A DNA stretch of 64,000 bases from JAWLBY01 sp041687455. Lineage in GTDB: Bacteria; Pseudomonadota; Gammaproteobacteria; Xanthomonadales; Xanthomonadaceae. Made by a program: the position numbers and the translations under genes. Positions 7,693 through 15,973 of the stretch are shown in pieces. Location: contig JAWLBY010000001.1 of assembly GCA_041687455.1 (NCBI GenBank), positions 248,001-312,000 of the forward strand, in the 5' to 3' direction. Position 1 is the stretch's first letter, and every line of letters starts with the position of its first letter. Below the pieces are notes generated by a model. The model did no database searches. It saw nothing but the letters and a program-made list of their open reading frames with translations, and had not been told where the DNA came from.

Positions 7693-10600
7693 CTATACCG
7701 GTTTCTCCAGCTTGCGCCGCAGCAGCATGTAGTACAGCAGGGGAATCACCACCAGCGTCAGCACGGTCGAGACCAGAATGCCGAACACCAGCGAGATCGC
7801 CAGTCCGTTGAAGATCGGATCATCGAGGATGAACAGTGCGCCACCCATCGCCGCCAGCGCGGTCAGCGCGATCGGCTGCGCACGCACTGCGCAGGCTTCG
7901 ATCACCGCGTCATCGAGCCGGCGACCCTCGGCCAGTGCCTGGTTGATGAAGTCGACCAGCAGGATCGAGTTGCGGACGATGATGCCGGCCAGCGCGATCA
8001 TGCCGATCATCGAGGTCGCAGTGAACTGCGCGCCGAGCAGCGCATGGCCGGGCATCACGCCGATCACGGTCAGCGGGATCGGCGCCATGATCACCAGCGG
8101 CACCAGATAGCTGCGGAACTGCGCGATCACCAGCAGGTAGATCAGCACGATGCCGGCCGCGTAGGCGATGCCCATGTCGCGGAAGGTCTCGAACGTGATC
8201 TGCCATTCGCCGTCCCACTTGATCGCGAAGCGCTCGGTGCTGTCGGGCTGGGCGAAGAAATGCTGCTCGAGCATCACGCCATCGACCGCCTCGTCGCCCA
8301 GCTCGCCGACCAGCGCGAACATGCCGTACAGCGGGCTGTCGAGCGCACCGGCTTCGTCGCCGGTCACGTAGACCACCGGCAGCAGGTCCTTGTGCCAGAT
8401 CGCCGGCTGCCAGCGTGCCGGCACCACCTGCACCAGCTCCGAGAGCGGCACCAGCCGGCCATTGGCGGCACGTACGCGTAGCGTCAGCAGCTCGTCGACG
8501 CTGGCCTGTTCGCCGGCCGGCAGCCGCAACCGCACCGGCACCGGATACTTCGACGCGCCGTCGCGCAGGTAGGTCGCATCGGCGCCCTGCAGCGCACGCT
8601 GCAGCGTCCCGGCGATCGCCGCCTGGGTCACGCCATGCCGCGCGGCGCGTTCGCGATCGACGATCACCAGGTCGCGTTCGGCATCGGCCTCGACGCTGGT
8701 GTCGACGTCGACAATCCCGTCGGTGGCGCGGAAGCGCTCGGCCAGCGCAAGCGCAATGGCGCGGCTGCGATGCACGTCGGGTCCGTAGATCTCGGCGACC
8801 AGCGGCGCCATGACCGGCGGCCCCGGCGGCACTTCCACAACCTTGACCGAGGCACCGTAGCGTTCGCCGATCGCGGCCAGCGCCGGACGGATCGCGCGGG
8901 CGATCTCGTGGCTCTGGCGGTCGCGTTCGTGGCGGTCGACCAGGTTGACCTGCAGGTCGCCGACATTGGCTCCCTCGCGCAGGTAGTACTGCCGGACCAG
9001 GCCGTTGAAATTGACCGGCGCCGACGTGCCGGCGTAGCCCTGCCAGTGCAGCACTTCCGGCAGCTTCGCGACTTCGGCGGCGAGCTCGGTCAGCAATGCG
9101 TTGGTACGTTCGAGCGGCGTGCCTTCGGGCAGGTCGACGACCACCTGGAACTCCGACTTGTTGTCGAACGGCAGCATCTTCAGCACGACGAGCTGGATGA
9201 CGGCGAGCCCGGCGGAGGCGAACAGCAGCACGACGATCGCGCCGAACAGCAGCCCGCGCCGACGACCGCCGCGACGGGGATCGAGGAACGGACGCAGCAG
9301 CCGGTCGAACAGCCGATGCAGGCGCGACGATGCCGTGTTGTCATGCCCGTCGGCGGGCCCGGCAGCCTCGGCGTCGCCAACTGGTTCGGGGTGATGGCCG
9401 GCATGCCGCGACAACAACCGATACGCCAGCCACGGCGTCACGGTCAGCGCGACCAGCAGTGACAGCAGCATGCCGACCGATGCGTTGATCGGGATCGGCC
9501 GCATGTACGGGCCCATCAGGCCGGACACGAACGCCATCGGCAGCAGCGCGGCGATCACGGTGAAGGTCGCCAGGATGGTCGGACTGCCGACCTCGTCGAC
9601 TGCCGGCGGAATCGCCTCCAGCAGCGTCTTGCCGCCCATCCGCATGTGCCGATGGATGTTCTCGACCACGACGATCGCGTCGTCGACCAGGATGCCGATC
9701 GAGAAGATCAACGCGAACAGCGACACCCGGTTGATCGTGAAGCCGAGCACCATCGATGCGAACAGCGTCAGCGCCAGCGTCAGCACGACCGCGGTGCCGA
9801 CCACGACCGCTTCGCGCCAGCCGAGTGCGAACAGCACCAGCAGCACCACCAACATGGTCGCGAAGATCAGCTTCTTGATCAGCGTCTGCGCCTTGTCGTC
9901 GGCGGTGAAGCCGTAGTCGCGGGTGATCGTCAGCTCGACCCCATCCGGGATCAGCGTGCCGCGCAGCGCGTCGACCCGTTTGCCGATCGCCGCAGTGATG
10001 TCGGCCGCATTGGTGCCCGGCTGCTTGGCGACCGCGATCGTGACGGCCGGCGCGTGGCCACTGGTCGGGCCGGTGCGGCCGGCCGGTGCGCCGTGCCAGG
10101 CATAGGTGGTCGGCAGGTCGGCGCCACGGTGGATCGTCGCGACATCGGCCAGGAACAGCGGCCGGCCGCCGTCGAGGCCGATCACCAGTTCGGCGACCTG
10201 CTGCGCATCGGCCAGATAGGTGCCGGCGGTCAACGGCCGGACGCCGTCGGCGGTGACCCGCTGGTCGATCTCGCTGACGACGTTGGCGGCCGCCAGCGCG
10301 CCGGCCAGGTCGTCGGTCGTCATGCCGTAGGCGGCCAGCCGGGTCGCATCGAGTTCGACCACGACCGAACGGGTCGGCGCGCCGATCGTGTAGACGTCGC
10401 GGGTGCCGCGAACCCGCTTGATTTCGGTTTCCAGCGTGTGCGCGACTTCGGCCAGCTCGACGGCGCCGGTCTCCGGCGTGTCGGTCCACAAGGTCAGGCT
10501 CATGACCGGCACGTCGTCGATGCCCATCGGCCGCACCAGCGGCTGGCCGACGCCGAGCCCCTGCGGTACCCAGTCGGCGTTCGAGTAGACCTGGTTGTAG

Positions 10601-10941
10601 AGCCGGACGATCGCGTCCTGGCGCGGCACCCCGACCTCGAACTGCACGGTCAGCGCTGCAATGCCGGGCCGGCTGACCGAATAGACGTGCTCGACGCCGT
10701 CGAGCTCGGACAGCACCTGCTCGAGCGGGAACGCGACCAGGTTCTCGACATCCTCGGCCGGCGCGCCGGCGAACGGCACGAACACGTTGGCCATCGTGAC
10801 GTCGATCTGCGGCTCTTCCTCGCGCGGCGTGATCATCACCGCGAGCAGGCCGAGCAGCAGGCCGGCCAGCGCCAGCACCGGCGTCAGCGGATTGGCCTGG
10901 AAGGCCGCCGCGAGCCGGCCGGAAATGCCGAGCCGGCTCAT
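7693..10941 (-). CDS. RND efflux transporter, inner-membrane permease subunit
   Basis: A 1082-residue protein, right for an AcrB/MexB-type RND pump. It has a first membrane helix at about 18-36, a large periplasmic loop, a helix bundle with the paired acidic residues of the proton relay in GILVDDAIVVVENI, a second loop, and a C-terminal bundle including GIIVRNSILLVDFINQA. The N-terminal TPREEEPQIDV and R-P-M-G-I-D-D-V-P segments belong to the less studied RND branch outside the classical AcrB group. Its start overlaps the adaptor stop by four bases (ATGA at 10938-10941), so the pair is translationally coupled. No outer-membrane TolC-like gene is adjacent; one encoded elsewhere must serve. Confidence 0.92.
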   Translation of the reverse strand: MSRLGISGRLAAAFQANPLTPVLALAGLLLGLLAVMITPREEEPQIDVTMANVFVPFAGAPAEDVENLVAFPLEQVLSELDGVEHVYSVSRPGIAALTVQFEVGVPRQDAIVRLYNQVYSNADWVPQGLGVGQPLVRPMGIDDVPVMSLTLWTDTPETGAVELAEVAHTLETEIKRVRGTRDVYTIGAPTRSVVVELDATRLAAYGMTTDDLAGALAAANVVSEIDQRVTADGVRPLTAGTYLADAQQVAELVIGLDGGRPLFLADVATIHRGADLPTTYAWHGAPAGRTGPTSGHAPAVTIAVAKQPGTNAADITAAIGKRVDALRGTLIPDGVELTITRDYGFTADDKAQTLIKKLIFATMLVVLLVLFALGWREAVVVGTAVVLTLALTLFASMVLGFTINRVSLFALIFSIGILVDDAIVVVENIHRHMRMGGKTLLEAIPPAVDEVGSPTILATFTVIAALLPMAFVSGLMGPYMRPIPINASVGMLLSLLVALTVTPWLAYRLLSRHAGHHPEPVGDAEAAGPADGHDNTASSRLHRLFDRLLRPFLDPRRGGRRRGLLFGAIVVLLFASAGLAVIQLVVLKMLPFDNKSEFQVVVDLPEGTPLERTNALLTELAAEVAKLPEVLHWQGYAGTSAPVNFNGLVRQYYLREGANVGDLQVNLVDRHERDRQSHEIARAIRPALAAIGERYGASVKVVEVPPGPPVMAPLVAEIYGPDVHRSRAIALALAERFRATDGIVDVDTSVEADAERDLVIVDRERAARHGVTQAAIAGTLQRALQGADATYLRDGASKYPVPVRLRLPAGEQASVDELLTLRVRAANGRLVPLSELVQVVPARWQPAIWHKDLLPVVYVTGDEAGALDSPLYGMFALVGELGDEAVDGVMLEQHFFAQPDSTERFAIKWDGEWQITFETFRDMGIAYAAGIVLIYLLVIAQFRSYLVPLVIMAPIPLTVIGVMPGHALLGAQFTATSMIGMIALAGIIVRNSILLVDFINQALAEGRRLDDAVIEACAVRAQPIALTALAAMGGALFILDDPIFNGLAISLVFGILVSTVLTLVVIPLLYYMLLRRKLEKPV

Positions 10942-12011
10942 GGCTGCGTCGCGTCGCGGCTATCGGCCAGCCAGGTCAGCGCGGCGACCGGATCGGCAGC
11001 GATCCGCTCACCGGGCAGCAGGCCGGCCAGCACTTCGATCCGTTCGCCGTCGCGGCGACCGGTGCGGATCTGCCGCAGGCTGACCCGACCGTCGTCGGCG
11101 ACCACATAGACGCCGGTGATCTCGCTGCGCTGCAGCAGGGCCGACACCGGCACCGTCAGCCGCTCGGTCTCGCCGAGCACGAACGCGGTCTTGACCGTCA
11201 TGCCCGGGTGCAGGCCGGTGTCAGCCTCGGGCAGGTCGACGCGGACCTTGAACGTGTGCGTCTGCGGATCGGCGAACGGAAAGATCGTCAGCGCGTCGGC
11301 TTCGATCCGGCGGCCGTCGGCGAGCCGGACCGCGGCACGCTGCTGCTGGCGGATCGCCGCGATGTCGCTCTGCGGCACGTCGACATTGACCCGCAGCCGG
11401 GCCAGCGACAGGCCGGACACCAGCGGCTGGCCGGGCTGAACGGTCTCGCCGATCTGCACATGGCGTTCGGTCACGATGCCCGAGTACGGCGCCCGGATGA
11501 CCGTGTAGTCGAGCTGCTCGCCGGCCTCGCGGACCGCCGCGCGGGCCGCCTCGAGGTTGGCCCGGGCAGTGTCGCGGCGGGCGACCGCCTGGTCGTACTG
11601 CGTGCGCGGCACCAGCCTGCGCTCGTAGACCTCGGCGATTCGCTTGAACTCGGCTTCGGCCTCGGCGGCAGCCGCCTGGGCGGCCGCCAATGCGGCCTGC
11701 GCGCGGCGCTGGCCGGCGGCCTGCTCGACGTCGGTGAAGCGGACCACGACGGCACCGGCGTCGACGTAGTCGTTGACGTCGAACGGCAGCTCGACGACGC
11801 GGCCGCCGGTCTGCGCCGACAGGGTCGCCTGGTCGACCGCCTCGACCACGCCGTCCCAGCTTCGCTCGCGCACCAGTGGCGTCGGATCGACAACCAGGGT
11901 CTGCAGATCCGGCGCCGGCGGCACCCGCTCGACCGGGGCCGGACCGTTGCCGCACGCGCTCGTCAGCGCCACCGCCGCAGCCAGCAGCGCGGCACGGTAG
12001 GCAGTATTCAT
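10938..12011 (-). CDS. RND efflux periplasmic adaptor (membrane fusion) lipoprotein
   Basis: A 357-residue adaptor linking the RND permease to an outer-membrane channel. The N-terminus MNTAYRAALLAAAVALTSAC ends in a lipobox, so the mature protein is probably a lipoprotein anchored through that cysteine. Beta-barrel and lipoyl-like halves flank a long alpha-helical hairpin rich in Ala/Glu/Arg (about 95-165), with IRAPYSGIVTERHVQIGE as the typical return strand of the lipoyl domain. The chosen ATG at 12011 has a GGAGACAG ribosome site upstream; longer versions lack a signal sequence at their start. It forms an operon with the permease gene. Confidence 0.9.
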   Translation of the reverse strand: MNTAYRAALLAAAVALTSACGNGPAPVERVPPAPDLQTLVVDPTPLVRERSWDGVVEAVDQATLSAQTGGRVVELPFDVNDYVDAGAVVVRFTDVEQAAGQRRAQAALAAAQAAAAEAEAEFKRIAEVYERRLVPRTQYDQAVARRDTARANLEAARAAVREAGEQLDYTVIRAPYSGIVTERHVQIGETVQPGQPLVSGLSLARLRVNVDVPQSDIAAIRQQQRAAVRLADGRRIEADALTIFPFADPQTHTFKVRVDLPEADTGLHPGMTVKTAFVLGETERLTVPVSALLQRSEITGVYVVADDGRVSLRQIRTGRRDGERIEVLAGLLPGERIAADPVAALTWLADSRDATQP

Positions 12012-12078
12012 CGCTGTCTCCTGCGATCGGTCGGAGCGGGCTTTGGCTGCACCGTACACCGACCGGTCCGTCGATGGC

Positions 12079-12279
12079 TCAAAACGCACAGCCCGGCTTC
12101 AGCCCCAGCTTGGCAAACAGCTTGGCCGCCGGGCAGAACCCGGTGAAGCTGGCCTGCAGCATGTTGGCGCCGACGAACAGCGTCAGCAGCAGCCACCACG
12201 GCGAAACGAAATGGGCCAGCGCAACGCTGGTCAGGATCATCAGTCCGGCAAACGCCATCACGGCACGGTCGATGTTCAC
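12079..12279 (-). CDS. DUF2892 / YgaP-like small membrane protein
   Basis: A 66-residue protein starting at a GTG (12279) with a GGAGACTT ribosome site just upstream. It has two membrane helices (about 6-22 and 26-43) and the conserved end FTGFCPAAKLFAKLG, the hallmark of the DUF2892 family and of the membrane part of the rhodanese YgaP. The family is often found near rhodaneses, metal or sulfur genes; here it lies 67 bases upstream of the RND adaptor on the same strand and may share its transcript. The role is not known. Confidence 0.8.
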   Translation of the reverse strand: MNIDRAVMAFAGLMILTSVALAHFVSPWWLLLTLFVGANMLQASFTGFCPAAKLFAKLGLKPGCAF

Positions 12280-12516
12280 GGCAAGTCTCCTGTCGGCGGC
12301 CGCCGGCGCCACCTGGCGTCGGCAAGTCACGATTGTGATACGTCGGCCCGCCACGCCACCGCTTGATTGCACGCAAAGCCGATGGCGGACGGGAGCTGCG
12401 GTTTATATTAGTTGCGTCTTATATGTCTTTCAACCCATGTGACAATCCCGGGATTGATCCGGATCAAGAAGCTGCCTGATGGCCCCGGTTACAGCACAGC
12501 CGTGCCGCCCGACCGA

Positions 12517-14712
12517 ATGAAGATCGGTGCCCGCCTGGCGATCGGCTACGGCGCGGTGCTGGTGCTGCTGGCGCTGCTGGTCGCGGTTGCGCTCGGTGCG
12601 TTGGGCAACATGCGCGACAGCATCATCGAAACCGTCGAACGGCGCTTTCCGACCACCGAGCAGGCCAATGAGCTGTCCACCGCAATGGCGCTCGAACTGC
12701 AGGCTCCGGCACCGCCGCAGGCCGACCGGCAGCGGCGTATCGGCGAGCGATCCCGGCAGGGCCTGCTGGCAGTCCGGCAACTCATCGGCACCGCCGAGGC
12801 TGCCGGTGACGACGCAGCCGCGCACTGCAATCGGCAGATCGACCGGCTGCTGGCCGCACACGAGCGGTTCCGCGCGATGCTCGACCAGGGCGCACGCGAT
12901 CCGGCACGCGCGCTGTACCTGAGCGACTGGCTCGTGCTGCAGCAGTCCGCCATCGACGCCGCCGACGAACTGGTCCGCCTGGAGGGTCGGCGACTGACCG
13001 ACAGCGCGCTCGACACCCGCGCGCTGCACGAGCGCGAGCGCAGCGTGCTGATCGCATTGGCAGCGCTCGCCGCCGGACTCGCGGCCGTGCTCGGCACCGC
13101 GCTGACACGCAGCATCGCGCGACCGATCCGGCGCGCCGTGGCGACCGCGCAGCGGGTCGCCGGCGGTGAGCCGCCGTCCGGCCGCCCGCGTGGCAGCGAC
13201 GAGACCGCCCAACTGCTCGATGCAATGGAGCAGTTGGAAGGCCGGCTCAGCCGCAACAGCGCACGACGCACCGCCGCCGAAGCGGCACTGCGCGACAGCG
13301 AGCGGCGCTATCGGCTGCTGGCCGAGAACGCGACCGACATCATCTGCAGCCACGACGGCGATTTCCGCTACCGCTACGTTTCACCATCCTGCGAGGCGGT
13401 GCTCGGCTGGACCCAGCAGGAACTGATCGGCGCCGACCCGATCATGCTCTGCCACGACGCCGACCGACCGGCATTCTCCGCTGCGGTCGCCCGCCTGTTG
13501 CAGGCGCGCTTCGGCGAACCGCACGCGCTGACCTTCCGTGCCCGCCACAGGGATGGCCGACTGCTCTGGATCGAGACGGTCGGCCGGCATGTCCGGGAAG
13601 GCATCGATGACGGCGCCGGACTGGTAACGGTCATGCGCGACGTCACCGCTCGGCGACTTGCCGAACAGCGCATCCGCGAAAGCCAGGCGGTGCTGGCGCG
13701 CTCGCAGGCACAGGCGCGGATCGGTAGCTGGTGGTACGACTTCGGCACCGAGGAACTGCGCTGGTCGGAGGAAACCTATCGGATCTTCGGCGTCGACGCC
13801 GCAGTGCAGCCGACCCTGCCGATGTTCCTGACGCTGGTCCACCCGGATGACCGCGATCGACTGCTGGAGCACTGGATCGCGGCGATGGCCGACGGTCCCG
13901 CCTACGATGCCGAGCACCGCAGCGACGTCGGCGGGCGGACCAAGTGGATCCGCGAGCGTGCCGAGATCGACCGCGACGGCGACGGCCGGCCGCTGCTCGC
14001 CACCGGCACCGCGCAGGACATCACGCAGATCAAGGAAAAGGAGCAGGCCCTGCTGCAGCACCGCGAACAATTGCGCGAACTGGCCGACCACCGCGAGCAG
14101 GTCCGCGAGGAGGAGCGCCGCCGGATCGCGCGTGAAGTGCACGACGAACTCGGCCAATACCTGACCGCGCTGCGGCTCGACACCGCGATGCTCGGCCTGC
14201 GGTTCGGCAGCCTCGCTCCGGAACTGAAGTCGCAGGTCGAGACGATGAAGCAGACCATCGACCAGACCATGAGCGTGGTCCGCGAGATCACCGCCGCGCT
14301 GCGACCAGGCATCCTCGACGAGGGCCTCGGTGCGGCCGCCGAATGGCTGCTGAGCCGGTTCTCCGAACGCCACGACCTCGCCGCGCGGCTGATCCTGCCG
14401 TCCTGCGAGCTCGCACTGGACGACACCGTGGCGACCGCGGCATTCCGGATCCTGCAGGAATCGCTGACCAACGTTGCCCGCCACGCGCAAGCTGCCTGCG
14501 TCGAGATCCGGATCGCCGTCGACAGCACACAGCTCCGGCTCAGGGTCGCCGATGACGGCATCGGCTTCGATCCGCAGCAGGTCGCCGGCCGCCGCACCTT
14601 CGGCCTGCTCGGCATTCGCGAGCGGGTCGCCGCGCTCGGCGGTGAACTGTCGATTGACGCGCGTCCCGGCGCCGGCACAACCTTGTCCGTTTCGCTTCCG
14701 CTGTCCCGATGA
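12517..14712 (+). CDS. Membrane PAS-PAS sensor histidine kinase (NarX/DegS type, HisKA_3)
   Basis: A 731-residue kinase. A first membrane helix (about 8-30), an external helical bundle of about 150 residues and a second helix (about 185-205) are followed by a HAMP-like linker, two PAS domains (about 265-385 and 395-515), a coiled coil, the HisKA_3 phosphoacceptor motif RRIAREVHDELGQYLTALRL and an ATPase domain with ADDGIGFD and FGLLGIRERV. The extracytoplasmic bundle resembles those of chemoreceptors. The stop overlaps the start of the NarL-type regulator gene by four bases, so the two form a cognate pair. The start is the ATG at 12517; a GTG fifteen bases upstream is also in frame. An AT-rich stretch at about 12400-12440 is the likely promoter area. 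Confidence 0.9.
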   Translation: MKIGARLAIGYGAVLVLLALLVAVALGALGNMRDSIIETVERRFPTTEQANELSTAMALELQAPAPPQADRQRRIGERSRQGLLAVRQLIGTAEAAGDDAAAHCNRQIDRLLAAHERFRAMLDQGARDPARALYLSDWLVLQQSAIDAADELVRLEGRRLTDSALDTRALHERERSVLIALAALAAGLAAVLGTALTRSIARPIRRAVATAQRVAGGEPPSGRPRGSDETAQLLDAMEQLEGRLSRNSARRTAAEAALRDSERRYRLLAENATDIICSHDGDFRYRYVSPSCEAVLGWTQQELIGADPIMLCHDADRPAFSAAVARLLQARFGEPHALTFRARHRDGRLLWIETVGRHVREGIDDGAGLVTVMRDVTARRLAEQRIRESQAVLARSQAQARIGSWWYDFGTEELRWSEETYRIFGVDAAVQPTLPMFLTLVHPDDRDRLLEHWIAAMADGPAYDAEHRSDVGGRTKWIRERAEIDRDGDGRPLLATGTAQDITQIKEKEQALLQHREQLRELADHREQVREEERRRIAREVHDELGQYLTALRLDTAMLGLRFGSLAPELKSQVETMKQTIDQTMSVVREITAALRPGILDEGLGAAAEWLLSRFSERHDLAARLILPSCELALDDTVATAAFRILQESLTNVARHAQAACVEIRIAVDSTQLRLRVADDGIGFDPQQVAGRRTFGLLGIRERVAALGGELSIDARPGAGTTLSVSLPLSR

Positions 14713-15347
14713 TCACGATCCGAGTTCTGGTCGCAGACGACCACGCCATCTTTCGCCAGGGCCTGCGCCGGGTCATCGATCATGCCGCCGACATCGTCGT
14801 CGCCGACGAGGCGAAGAACGGCCGCGAGGTGCTGGAACGGATCGCCGGCGACAGCCAGTACGACGTGCTGCTGCTCGATCTTGCCATGCCGAGCCCGAGC
14901 GGTATCGAGCTGATCAAGCGAATCCGCGAGGAACGGCCGAAGCTGGCGATCCTGGTGTTGACCGTGCACGACGAAAGCGAGCTGGCCAGTCGCGCCATCC
15001 GCGCCGGCGCCGATGGCTACCTGACCAAGGACGGCGAGCCGGACGTGCTGCTCGAAGCGATCCGGACCGTCGCGCGCGGCGGCCACGTCGTTGCCCAGGC
15101 GATTGCCGCCAAACTGCTGTTCGAGCCGGTCGCCGACCAGCACGCGCCACACCAGCGGCTGTCGGACCGCGAATACCAGGTGTTCAACCAGCTCGCCCGC
15201 GGCGCCACCATCGGCGAGATCGCCGAGAAGCTGCGCATTTCGGCCAAGACCGTCAGCACCCACAAGCAGCGGCTGCTGCAGAAGCTCGGCCTGCGCAACG
15301 AAACCGACCTGGTCCGCTACGCGATCCGCCACGGCATCGTGCATTGA
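14709..15347 (+). CDS. NarL/FixJ-family response regulator
   Basis: A 212-residue DNA-binding regulator. The receiver domain shows the acidic pair at residues 10-11 (VADDH), the phosphoacceptor Asp57 in LLLDLAMP and Lys107 in YLTKDG. The C-terminal LuxR-type helix-turn-helix runs from about LSDREYQVFNQLARG to KTVSTHKQRLLQKLGL. It overlaps the upstream kinase gene through ATGA, the usual arrangement of a co-expressed two-component pair. Its targets are unknown; the chemosensory cluster begins 287 bases downstream and is one possibility, but nothing in the sequence proves it. Confidence 0.93.
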   Translation: MITIRVLVADDHAIFRQGLRRVIDHAADIVVADEAKNGREVLERIAGDSQYDVLLLDLAMPSPSGIELIKRIREERPKLAILVLTVHDESELASRAIRAGADGYLTKDGEPDVLLEAIRTVARGGHVVAQAIAAKLLFEPVADQHAPHQRLSDREYQVFNQLARGATIGEIAEKLRISAKTVSTHKQRLLQKLGLRNETDLVRYAIRHGIVH

Positions 15348-15634
15348 TCGACCGTTCGGCGGCATTGGCCGACCGGAGGTCGTTCGTGCCGCTGGGCGTC
15401 GAGATGCCACCGACGCCGGTCCGGAGCGCGTTCGCCGCCTACACATCGGTCCGCGAATCCGCCGCGTTTCCATGGCTTCGCAGCCGACACCGAATCACAC
15501 CCGGACCGACCCGCATGTAGGCGTCGGCGCAGGCCAAATTCAGCCACAGCTTATAGCCACCCTCATCCATACCCGATCCCAAGCGGTATGGAAGCGGCGC
15601 AGCATCGGTCGCTCGCACCGGAGGGGGAGCCGGA

Positions 15635-15973
15635 ATGCTGACGATCTCGATCGAATCGGGCGATCACGGCACGAAGTTGCGTCTCAGCGGTCAGTTGCGG
15701 ATCGAATCGGTGCTGCAGGCCAAGCCCGGCCTGCTGGACGCGGTTGCGGCCCATGACGATCTCGAATTCGAGCTGTCCGCGGTCGACGGGCTCGATGCCG
15801 CCGGCGTGCAGTTGCTGCTGCTCGCCAAGCGCGAAGCGACCCGGCTCGGCCACCAGTTGCGGCTGGTCGCACACAGCCCGAACGTGGTCGAACTGTTCGA
15901 GCTGTACCAGCTCGCCGGGCACTTCGGCGACCCGATCGTGCTGCCGGCACCGTCGGCCGGAGCCCGCGCATGA
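15635..15973 (+). CDS. STAS-domain protein, first gene of the chemosensory cluster
   Basis: A 112-residue single-domain protein with the anti-sigma-factor-antagonist/STAS pattern: a beta strand start, LRLSGQLRIES, then FELSAVDGLDAAGVQLLLLAKREA, where a small residue in the DAAG loop takes the place of the phosphorylatable Ser of SpoIIAA-type proteins. A strong ribosome site (GGAGGGGGAG) precedes the ATG. The stop overlaps the cheA start (ATGA), so it is the leader gene of the che operon. STAS proteins occupy this position in several alternative chemosensory clusters; the role there is unknown, perhaps a scaffold or phosphoryl sink. The 287 bases upstream hold no gene. Confidence 0.85.
   Translation: MLTISIESGDHGTKLRLSGQLRIESVLQAKPGLLDAVAAHDDLEFELSAVDGLDAAGVQLLLLAKREATRLGHQLRLVAHSPNVVELFELYQLAGHFGDPIVLPAPSAGARA

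Noticed and set aside
9646..11109. Plus-strand open frame opposite the RND permease and adaptor
   Set aside because: His/Asp/Arg-rich shadow of the pump genes without family features.
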